In this document: positions 33,950 to 43,400 of the stretch, in pieces
How positions within the stretch are numbered: the stretch's first letter is position 1
Layout: every line of letters begins with the position of its first letter
NCBI GenBank assembly: GCA_948567375.1
Contig: OX419759.1
Location: 48,151,493 to 48,215,492 of the forward strand
DNA length: 64,000 nucleotides
Reading direction: 5' to 3'
Source of the DNA: Lunularia cruciata
Taxonomy: Eukaryota > Streptophyta > Marchantiopsida > Lunulariales > Lunulariaceae
The notes under the pieces: model-generated
What the model saw: only the letters and a program-made list of their open reading frames with translations
The model's database searches: none
What the model was told of the DNA's origin: nothing
Translations under genes and position numbers: made by a program

Positions 33950-34356
33950 TGTCACAATATGGAGTCTAAGGATGAAGTTAGTTAGGACTTATGAAATAGA
34001 AAATAGGCTAGATTAGCCTAGAATATTCTAGAAGAATCTAAGAAGCTTCTTGGGAAGCTTCATAGCTAGCTTAGCTTGCATCCCAAGTAAGTAGCTTCTA
34101 GAAGCTTCTAACTAGCTTAGCTTGCAAGCCAAGTAGGCGGCTTCTAGAAGAAAGCTTCTTAAACAGCTTCTTGGTTAACTTGGCTTGCACTCCAAGAAAG
34201 TGGCACAAGGAAGCTTCTTGAGAAGGTTCTCAAGAGCCGCTCCCTATAAATTCTAGAGCCAAAGCTTATGCTAGGCATTTGGAGTTTACTCATTTTCAAA
34301 TGTCCCAATGTGATCTTCCATTCTCCTATTTCTCTCTTTGATCTTGGTTTTTTACA
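33950..34356 (+). repeat. Element B 3' LTR
   Basis: It starts TGTCACAATATGGAG and ends TTTTTTACA and matches the 5' LTR at 19,309 end to end, with scattered, mostly transition differences. It is followed by the AGTGC half of the target duplication (34,357-34,361). AGAAGCTTCT words recur as in the 5' LTR. Confidence 0.88.
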
Positions 34357-34361
34357 AGTGC

Positions 34362-35010
34362 CACTACTAAGAACAAACAAGATCATCAAGCATCCAATAC
34401 CGAAAGGTTGATGGAGGAATGGAAGGCACTCTACATTGAGTTTGACCAATTCAAGAAGAAGGCCAAAGACCAACTTTGCAGCAAGTGTCAAGAAGTAGAC
34501 AGCAATTGGAGTGCCTTCAAGAGAAGCACGACCAAGTAGTAACGTTGGAGCTTTAGATGTAGGAGTACTAGATGGAAGTGGTGACTCAATTGGAACATCT
34601 CAGAAGGGAGACAATCAAAGAAAGAGTGAAGCATGTGGAAAACATGCAAATGGAGCAAGCAATCAAAGCAAAAGGAGGAAGATAAAATGAAGGCATTACA
34701 TTGATTGGAAAAAACCCAAGCATTGCTCATGGAGATGTTGAAGGAAGAAGGAGTAGTGTAGGCCTTGAGGGCTAAACACTACAAATTGAAGATGCAAGTC
34801 TAGTGCTTGCAAAATCAAGCCTATGAGGAGGAATGCATGAATAGCCTATCCCTACTCTAATGGAGCATTTGGATAAGAGGTTCAATGAAGTATGCCAACC
34901 CTTCTTGCTTGAGATTGCTAGGTACCAAGCCCATATAGACCAATCGATTAGATACATAAGAGTTGAACAAATCCCTTCATCCCTTCTAGCTCCAACTCAA
35001 GGCACTCCCC
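34362..35010 (+). pseudogene. LEP pseudogene of element C, part 2 (coiled coil and tail)
   Basis: This is the continuation of the C copy of LEP after element B. It is a Glu/Lys-rich coil (EEWKALYIEFDQFKKKAKDQ; LEKTQALLMEML-like near 34,720). A tail then reads RFNEVCQPFLLEIARYQAHI (about 34,875), related to the LLLEIARY remnant in the D LTR at 40,361-40,338. Stops are frequent. The shared LLEIARY motif links the C and D subfamilies and separates them from the GL copies, whose tails end differently. Confidence 0.6.
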
Positions 35011-36788
35011 CAAAAGGAAGTCCTTCAATAAGATAAGCACTCTTTAGTAAGTATTAGGTACTCAAAGTTGTACAATAGTTGAGCACTCTAAGTAGACCAA
35101 TCATGCCTACACTTAGCATTACATGTATTTTAAAGGAGTGCACTCAAAAGTTGTATAGAGTTGAGGACAAGTGCACTTGGAATTGTACTACCTTGGAGTT
35201 GTATATAATTGAAGAGGAAAGCCCTTGGGTTGGCAAAGGTACTTCTGGTAATACGCTAAAAATATAGAAGGTAGGGTCTGATATCTCTCCTAACATGTGT
35301 AGGAGCCTAACCATTCTATAGATGATTAGGAAACTAGAATCAGTTATAGACAATTTAGATTCAGATCTCTTAGGATTCACTTGGGATTGTGATCCTTTTG
35401 GCTTGGAGCCAAACTTGTATATAAGGCTAAGTGATGTTGGAACTTTTTTTTGTTCATTCTTTTGGAATAGAAGCTTCAATTGCAAATAAAGAGTGCTCTT
35501 ACTTCTTTGCAAGTTCTATGTCCTACATTTTGCATGCTATCTCAATGTCTAATCAAGAGTAGACATTAGGAATTCACAATAAATCTTCAATGCTTAGTGT
35601 TAAATAGGTGCTTGCCCTTACTCAAAGTGTGCACTTAAGAATTCAAAGGACTGAACTTGTGCAACAAGTGAATTGGGAAGCTCACCACATAAGCAGCACC
35701 ATGGAATCAAAAAAATTGGATAGGAAGTAGTGGAAAGCTCAATCCTACAATTTGTGCCTTTTGAGAAGGGTAGAACTGTAACACCCATTTGTGCATGTGT
35801 GTGGTATTGTGATATTTAGCTTGGTATTACAAGTACTTAAGAGATATTATTTATATAGAGATAAAGGATGGTTCTATATTAGTCATGTTTAGCCAAAGTT
35901 AGTCATAGCTAAGATAGAAGGGACCTTACTTTAGAGGAAGTAGAAAAGATGAGCACCACTATTTTGGATTTTAGTGTGTTGACTTGGTATTATTCTTAGG
36001 TGTTTGGCTTTGAGGAAAGAGTTGAGAACTCTTGGGCCCGCAAGCCTTTTTGGATTCTTTTTTAGTCCAAGGATAGCCCATGTGAATGAATCCTTGACTT
36101 AGTGGTTGGGTCAAGATAAGACCACATGCTTAGGGGAATATGCCCATGTGAATGGATATTCCTTCCTACTTTTTGACTTTATTTGACTTTTAGTCTAGTA
36201 ACTTGAGTTACTATGGTAATTAGTAACTTTGGTATGTAACTATTTCACAAGTATATAAATAAGGGGTGAGGAGGTACTCATCATCCTTTCATTTGCAACT
36301 ATCTCTCTCTCATTGAGCTCTCTAGTGAGCAATGTCTTGAGTCTTGGAGTGTTAGCCTTGGAGGAGTATGATGGAGTTGGGGTTCCTTGCCTTCTTAGTC
36401 CATGGTGTACTACCATAATAGCCATCAGAGGTTCATCCTGAGTGAGAGACAGGCCGGCTCACAGAACACATTTGCAGGCATTGCATCTTTGGAATGGAAT
36501 GGTACTTAGAGTTGAATGAACCATCACCTTCAAGAGCAATCCAGGCTAGATTTTAGAGTAAAAGTGATTAGTTTTGTCATTTTCTTTTGCTATAGTGTGC
36601 CAAAGAGGGTCATACTACTCTCTTTTGGGAGTGGTTTTTGCCCAAAAGGTTAATCAAGAGACAATAAACGAATTGAGATTTGGTGAGAAGTGCATGTTTC
36701 ACTTTCAGGCATTTCCAAATAGTATCCTTGTAGGAACAAACTATTCTTATTGACTATACTATAAGCATGTTGACACTAAGTTGTAACA
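35011..36788 (+). repeat. End of the element C LTR (U3 remainder, R and U5)
   Basis: There is no gene here. A TATATAAATAAGG box at 36,252-36,264 is followed by 'ctcatcatcc', a likely start site, and about 525 bp to the LTR end TTGTAACA at 36,788. From about 36,590 the sequence aligns with the ends of the GL and D LTRs. A second TG-type start, TGTAACACCC, stands at 35,777, so a separate short solo LTR (35,777-36,788) is an alternative, but its flanks AGAAC and CCAGG do not match. Confidence 0.55.
36252..36264 (+). promoter_or_regulatory. TATA box of the element C LTR
   Basis: TATATAAATAAGG fits the plant TATA consensus and lies in the expected part of the LTR, downstream of the LEP remnant and upstream of R-U5. 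Confidence 0.6.
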
Positions 36789-38700
36789 CCAGGTCAGCAA
36801 GGATATCACATTGAGACACTCCTAGAAGAGGGTTGTCCCTTCTTCTTTGTTTATTTGTTGGTTTACCTCTTGGGGTTAGATTGTTTGGGATGAAGATTTT
36901 GGGACCAGGATGCTCATCCTCAAATGTCTTTGTCTTCAAAATCTTCATGGTGAGACCATCGGCCTCAAGGTCATGTTGTGGTAAATCTTCTATTTGATCA
37001 AGCATGCTAGCAGACTAAGGTGTCAATCCATTATCCTATCCTTCTTTTTGGATCTTTTGCAATTCTTCTTCCAAGAGTTTTTGCACCTCCTTCCTGATAT
37101 CTACAGAATATGGTGAGATGGCATTGGATAGTCTCAGTAAGGATAGAGGTTTCCTAGGGAGGAGCCTTATCATGTTAGTGGACTTGTCACGTTCACCTTG
37201 CCCTTAACCTTGGTTAATAGCCTTGCTTCCTTTCAGGAGAGATTCTTCTTAAGTCAAGCTTGACCCTTTCCCTTGTCTATTTATGACTCTAGGGTATTAA
37301 AGGAAGAGGTGTCACAGTTGCTTGGTTGAACATGTTGTTACTCAATTAACCTCCAAATCAGGCCATCCATCCTCATTTCATAATATTGGGTCATCTAGTT
37401 TTTCCTCCTCTAGGCTCATGTGGTGAACATCTGTATCTCTTTTAGGAAGGAGAGGGTAAAGTACAAACCTCACAGGTGGTCTTGGAATAAGGAGGTGAGG
37501 ACAAGCAAACCTCATATTGCCTAGAGCTTGAAAATTACCACACAACAAGTTGTAGGGGAGTGGTCTTCTTGGCTTAGGTCAGCTTGATGCATAATGGCTA
37601 GCTACTCCACAATTGTAACACAGACATAGTATAGCATGTTGCTTGGGAGGCACAACCCTCCTTGGTGATTTGTTAGCACCTTGCTCTAGAGGTGTGCATT
37701 GAGTCACAACCACAAGGGCTGCCTGAGGTAAGAGAAGAGGTATATCCTGAATTGCAAAGCCATGGTCATCCTCCTCCACACAGTATTTTGGTTTCTCCGC
37801 TTTGGCAAGCATTCTATTTGATGTACAAAGAAAGATGGTTGATTAGAGAAAAATTGGTGATGGCATGACCTAGCATCTTGTAGGTAGTGCACCATATGTT
37901 GGGTCTTGTATGCAAGGGAAATTTCCTTCTCTCCTTTGTGCCCACCATCTATACTTTGAAGTGTACAAAATTTTGATGAGTTCATCTAACTTTGATCCTA
38001 TGCAAGAAGGTGGCCTTGGCAAGGAGTCCCCATTTGGCTTATGAGTACCTCTTTGTTCTTTCCTTGTTCCTTCCTTTGTTCTTTCATTCTTTCTCATTGT
38101 CTAAGGAGGACGAGGAAGATGTATCTATACGGGTTGAGTTAGATGACAACAAAGGTGGCCATCAGTCTGATCTCCTCATCAGCTTCTTTGTGGTTGTTTG
38201 CCCTTGGGAAGTTTTCTTTCTAGAAGTCATCTTGGTGGATTCATACAATTCTGCAGATTTGATGATCCATTCCTTTGCAAAGACTCAAAGGTTGGTCGGT
38301 AGTCCTCCTAGGAACCATGCCGCTGCCTGAGAATCTGATTACCCCAGGGTTTCTGCTCTCTTAGGGGCCCAACTAAGCAAGCCTTGAAACCTTTCCAGGC
38401 AGTCCCTTAGTTTTTTAGTTTTCTTCCAAACCATTGAGTGTAGCAAAGACATTGGCCTCATAATCTAGCTCTTTGAAGCATTCCAGAAACAATCTTTTTA
38501 TTGTTGGCCAATCTTCCACATTCTCAAGATGCTTACTGATATGCATGTACCATTTCCTCACCTTCTTCCTTAGCAAATTGGGAAATATTTGGAGCATGTC
38601 CGCTTTTGTATCCTCTTGATTTGCCATGGATTTAGCTTTGAGTTCCTTCATAAAAATATCCAGGTCTTCTTACTGATCTTTCCCTTTGAACTTCTTGTAA
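36789..38700 (-). pseudogene. Element D gag and pre-protease remnant
   Basis: The capsid core is seen at 38,651-38,415 (DWPTIKRLFLECFKELDYEA, then a LNGLEEN end), resembling Ty3/gypsy Gag with W-x-x-F/I-K-x-x-F. The knuckle CYNCGVASH at 37,620-37,594 is CX2CX4H, and its last Cys codon is now a TGA stop (37,581-37,579). A third open piece, 37,005-36,789, with KPTNKQRRRD and YDILADL-like SQCDILADLVLQLS, resembles the linker just before plant gypsy protease. The protease itself is missing because element C follows. The intervening frames carry many stops. Confidence 0.65.
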
Positions 38701-39216
38701 TTTTCTTTAGTGAACGGTGCATGGTTTATAGACGGAGGTCTTACTCAGGTTATGTATATCTCCAAAAGAAGAAGGATCAAGGAAGTCTTGGTCTAAAGCT
38801 CTAGTGCTTTTCCCTTGGTTGTTCAAGGTGAGTGATACTCCTGGGTAGCTTCTTTCAATCTCAGATGTTGCTTCAATTGTGAATCTGACTTCCAAAGCAA
38901 TCTTGCCTTCTTCAAAGAAGAGTTCCTTGTGGAATAGCTGGTGTCTACTCCCCTTCTCTTGAACGCAACAGATTCTCTTTCTCTTGTAAAAGCTAAGAGG
39001 TCAGTTCAAAGTTTGGTTCTATTTTTCCTCCAAGATGAATAATATCAATTGGAGCTCTTCTTTCTTGAGCTCTAAGTTCTTGAGAGCTGCATTTCAGATT
39101 CCTCTCAAGTGCTCTTAATTCATGGAGAATGTGAATGTCCTTGGATATAGATGTACCTATCAACATTCATAATCTAGTCTAATCTCACTCTTAGTCTTTC
39201 CAAGAAGTGTATCCTT

Positions 39217-39229
39217 GGCAATGGCACCA
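39217..39229 (-). other. Element D primer-binding site, tRNA-Asp type
   Basis: The minus strand reads, eight bases inside the LTR end, TGGTGCCATTGCC. Athila/Tat plant elements typically use TGGCGCCGTTGCC, complementary to the tRNA-Asp 3' end. The two differences are both transitions (C to T and G to A), as expected from decay of methylated cytosines. This makes D a member of the non-chromovirus Athila/Tat branch. Confidence 0.65.
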
Positions 39230-39236
39230 AAAAGCA

Positions 39237-40440
39237 TGTGACAACCCAATGTCGCCATACCAATAGTTTAAATAGTAAGAATAGGTCATTCCCACAAGGA
39301 TACAGGTTGGAATTGACTAGAACTGGAGACCAAATGTCACAATGTCACTAGTTGCTTATTCTTGTTTGTTAAATCTATTGGGCAGAAACTACTCTCAAAG
39401 AGGGTAGGGATACCCATTGAGGAATCCTACAAAAAAGAGAAATTAACAACTACTCAAGAAAAATATCTAATCTACTAAGTCCTTGATAGTGGTGGTACAC
39501 TTCATGCCAACAGCTTCTTCCTCCTTAAGAGCCTCTTTTACCTTGGTGACTGGTCCCTTCTTGTAGGTATATTTCACCCCAAAGGTTGGTTTTCAAGCTG
39601 AAGGTTCTTTCACCTTGACACTATTGCTGACCACACACACCTCTTTCCAAAAAATACAATCCCAAAAAATCCAAAATCAATTTTCCACTTGGCTTTTCTA
39701 TTTTGTGGTACTCTCAATGCTCCGTCATTCCCATAACCCTTCCTCACATTGACTCGCTTGTTTAGAATGTCAAGGGTAACTTCTTTGATAATGTGAAAAT
39801 TTCATAAGGAGGTACTCAAACACACACTCCTATTGCAAGATCACTCACCTCTACTCAACCACGTATGTTTGAGCTGAATGCTTTGTTCATAGAAGAAGTT
39901 GATTTGGTTTCTATGGTCAGAACCTATATATATAGTTTCCTAATTATCAATTCAAGAAGATCAATGGTTGAAGATGCCCATAATCTCCTAACTACTCCTA
40001 CTCCACCTAATGCTAATCCTACCTACTGATCTTATCCTAAGTGTAATTAACATGTGTTTTTGCAACTATCACCAATCCCAACTACTCCTTGTTGTTTACT
40101 ATACAAGTAATTACACTACAAGAGTCATTGGCTATAAAACTGGTCCTAAGTCAAAAATTATTTTTGGACAAAGGTAGAGTTTGAGGCCAAAGAGGATTTC
40201 AGGCCGAGGAGGTGTTCTATACTTAATGAATTTCTACCTTTTTCCCTTGTTCTAACAATCATCTTCTTCCTAAAGTCTACTATGAAGATCTATCTTTGTC
40301 TTTGCAAATCTTAATGAGTGATTCTACTTGTTCTTAATACCTTGCAATTTCCAACAATAGGGCTTTTGTGGCTTCTTCAAATTTCTTTGAAGTTTCTTTG
40401 AAATTTCTTTGAACACATTCCATCAACCTGTTGGCTAACT
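39237..40440 (-). repeat. Element D LTR, truncated at its 5' side
   Basis: On the minus strand the LTR ends ..GGGTTGTCACA at 39,237. It has a TATA box (TATATATATA at 39,925-39,934) about 690 bp before that end. Upstream of the TATA box (40,361-40,338) it encodes a LEP tail (LLLEIARY). At about 40,440 the similarity to repeats stops and low-copy DNA begins, so the first few kilobases of the LTR are gone. Confidence 0.6.
40335..40440 (-). pseudogene. LEP tail remnant in the element D LTR
   Basis: The minus-strand translation EEATKALLLEIARY, then a stop, then EQVESLIKICKD matches the element C tail (QPFLLEIARYQAHIDQSI). It is only about 35 codons but lies exactly where LEP should be, upstream of the LTR TATA box. 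The rest is lost at the truncation point. Confidence 0.55.
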
Positions 40441-43400
40441 ACTTCAATTGACTCCGTAGAAGATGGCAGCAGATACAGGATAAGTTCAAATAGTAGTTCA
40501 GAACTGATATGTGGTCTCTCAGTAGCTTTGAAGATACCCACGCTAATTCTGGTCCCCCAAATCGACCGGCAAGTATCACCTAAGAAAGCTCAGGAATTTA
40601 AGACTATCTTAGCCTCTGAGGCATGTGAAAACATTAGATGCGGGTCAGAGCAGGAATTTTCTGCCCGCTGCTTCAAACAATGAATGGCAAATGCTTACAA
40701 CCTATTGTGACTTAGACGTCATATCATATTTATGACAGACAAAGGTAATCTGATTTTGTGAACGTTTGCATGGAAGTCAAAGGGTGAGGTCAAAACGGAT
40801 CAATTTTTGCTTCAATAAGCGCAGAATATCATTCAAGTCGGATCCTATCGTTTCTTATCGGACCTAGGGGAACGTAAAAGTCTATGATATTCCTGCCGTG
40901 CCTACGGAAGCAGTCACCACATCGCTCCTGTTCATTTATAAGTTCGTGTTCACTTATAGTCTTGTTACCCTAAAATCTTCCGGTCGTTTTGTGGGTAGAT
41001 ATAATATCAGTGGATAATCGTTATTTTGTTGTCTATAGCTAACCTCCCTGTTATCTATCGAATTGTAACGGGGTCTTCCCTAATGCTCACCATCATTCAG
41101 GCGGAAGGCTTTTTGAAGATCTTCACTGGGGTAGGACATTGCTGGACTATCAGGTACGATGACAACGATACGGAGTTTGTGAGATCCGCTCTTGAAGCAC
41201 ATAATGACATGCTAAGCTTGTATAGAAAGAATCTGAAGGTCTAGCGTTGCTGATCCTGATTTGATGGTCCTGGTCGTCACGTACAAGCTCGAACAGTTGC
41301 TAACGACACAGTCAGTTGAACACCTGCTTCAGTAATTAAGTAGATTTGTCTGGTAAAATCTTAGACGTCATAATATAAGCTTGGGCTGTGGATATTACTG
41401 GCAACCGGTAAAGTGCAGTATTCACAGTAATTTACATGCTGATGAAAGAAAATACGTTTCCTGTAGTGTACACTGTCTTGATAGGGACCGACAACTTGCC
41501 TGGCTTGCAAGTGTTATAACATAATAATCTCAATAAATTCGTCTCAATCTGATCTACTTAGAGACAAGTCTTGGGACCATCGTGAGCAGAGGCCATAACG
41601 GGAGTTTCACAAGCGAGGAGAAGATACTCAGTTTTGTTTTAAATAAGACTAAATGCAACATCCAGGCACTAGACTCAAATATATTGCACAATCTGTACAT
41701 TGTGGTTGTGGTTGATGATGAATTTTTATATAAGTTCCCAAATTGAATCCCGGTCCAGATGATGATATCCTAGGTTTACATCGAGTCAAGCTGGGTTGTC
41801 TCTTCATCAGAGGAAGACCCATACACGAGATGTTGTAGGATCTACGGCAAATACAAGCTGATAAAACTACAGAGACGCTATACTAGTTAGTGTAGTCTGC
41901 ACATCGAGCGACATTTTTTTTCTGAATCTTCCTGAAGTTCCGATCAACGCACAAGTATAAACACTTCTTAAAGTAAAGGGCCAATTCCAGGCTACATCAA
42001 CCTCACCACTCTGTTTAAAACAACTGTAAGAATCTGATGAGTAAAGACAGCTGTCACTGGGGTGTGGGCGCCCACTTCCGCAATCTCACACGGGACTTGC
42101 CTTCTGCTTCACTAGTCCAGTCTGTCATCAAGTCAAATTTCTGGGACACCCCGAGAAGTAAACAGTGTGTCAAGTGTTCGAATAACAATTTACTAATGTG
42201 AAGTGTTTCGTTAATGGTGCATGTCAGATCCAGTTGCTTGTCCAGTATTATACTTGCACGAAGGACAGATCTCCGCAAATAAGTGGGGAAAGCAGATCGA
42301 AACAACTTTATTGTATGATGCAAATCTCTGAAGGGAAAGAGGATTAGTAAAGAAAGCCAAGTTTTCTTCATAATTTACCACTGGGGAAGGACAACTTTTT
42401 ATCACAAACAATGCACTTGCCATAGGAAGAGGAATGCAAACCTGCGTATGACCTGTTGAGAAGCAAGTTGGAATCCCGGTTGACTCACATATAAGTGCCA
42501 GAACGATTTAGTTCATTAGGTGTAATGCAGAAGTCTCATACATCTGTTGCTGAGATTCTCTGTTGATAAATTTCAAGTCAGCCACTTCTCCTGTCCTGTG
42601 TCCTTGGTTGACTCCTTCGATAGAGCTGTACGGGGCTGAACTGTTATTGAATGAGTAAATGCGCAATTAGGTCAAACAATGTCAATGCGTCGATACGGAG
42701 GCTATGAAGCAGTGAACCGTTGCGTTGACTCTGAAAGTTTTTACATTCATCAAAATCGGGTTAGTAATCTGTGGAGGTTTCGCTGAAGTGTGCTTTCATG
42801 AAGATCCGTATGTGATTGATTTGATCATTCATGCTCATGAATTTCTTATCCCATTAGAGGACATTTCAGTCACTGAACCTCCACAACCGCACCCCTAGGT
42901 CTCCAATTGCATATCACCCAAGCCAACATACTCCACGAAGGTCTCGCTGTCCAAACGTTTTTTTGGGCATTGCGTGTGTATTAATGAGAGAATGCAAATA
43001 CTTTGTAACGGACGAAATCTTGGAAGCATAAGCTAAGATTTGCCACAGAGGTACAGGCTGGATGCACACGTCATAGAATGTTTCAGTATTGTGGATGAAC
43101 AAGGCTAACAAGATATCTACCAGAAAGCTTGCCAGCAGCAGTTTGTCCTAATTCTGTAAACAGGTTGCTCGACAACTGACATTGTTACATATTTCTCGTT
43201 GATGGATATATCTGACTGAGATCTAGAAAGAAGGCTTTCTCGTGACTAGCATTTCCATAGGTCTCGAGAAAGACCGAATCGGATGTCGTTCTCATCTCCT
43301 GAGTAAATTTACCGAAAGTTTACAAGCGCTTCCCCTATCGTTAGTCTATTCGTTCCTACTCGATGCTTGTTCTGGAAGTTTCCCCTCAAACTAGATTTGT

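Larger units (their letters stand above)
19309..34356 (+). mobile_element. Element B: full-length chromodomain Ty3/gypsy retrotransposon (chromovirus), decayed
   Basis: LTRs of 402 bp (19,309-19,710) and 407 bp (33,950-34,356) bracket, in order, a primer site, gag, protease, RT, RNase H, integrase, chromodomain and polypurine tract. Flanks AGTGT (19,304-19,308) and AGTGC (34,357-34,361) form the target duplication, with one transition. GL-4 (with GL-5 inside it) and GL-6 are inserted in RT and integrase and account for about 9.5 kb; the element itself is about 5.6 kb. All reading frames are broken. It lies inside the LEP gene of element C. Confidence 0.9.
16805..36788 (+). mobile_element. Element C giant 3' LTR, interrupted by element B
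   Basis: The LTR starts TGTGGTACTCC after the polypurine tract and ends TTGTAACA at 36,788. Without element B and one target duplication it is about 4.93 kb. In order it carries an AT-rich leader, a diverged LEP gene (17,740-19,308 continued at 34,362-35,010), a TATA box at 36,252 and an R-U5 end. The last 180 bp align with the ends of the GL elements and of the D LTR: 'gtatccttgtaggaacaaac' and the block around 'gagggtcatactactctctt'. It is diverged from the GL set, so it represents a second subfamily. Confidence 0.65.
36789..40440 (-). mobile_element. Element D: Athila/Tat-like gypsy retrotransposon, minus strand, LTR to gag only
   Basis: Reading leftwards on the minus strand: a truncated LTR (about 40,440-39,237), a tRNA-Asp-type primer site (39,229-39,217), leader, gag core (38,651-38,415), a broken CCHC knuckle (37,620-37,579) and a pre-protease stretch (37,005-36,789). 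It stops where the C LTR ends in the opposite orientation, so C seems to have inserted into D. The LTR end, ..TTGTCACA, is homologous to those of C and GL. This is the one place in the window where a LEP-bearing LTR is joined to its primer site and gag. Confidence 0.7.

Noticed and set aside
35777-36788. Separate solo LTR with TGTAACACCC start
   Set aside because: The flanks AGAAC and CCAGG are not a duplication, and the piece fits as the end of the element C LTR. Kept only as an alternative.
36789-36800. Primer site after the C LTR end, which would make it a 5' LTR
   Set aside because: The sequence CCAGGTCAGC matches no usual primer site, while a polypurine tract stands at the other end, so it is a 3' LTR.
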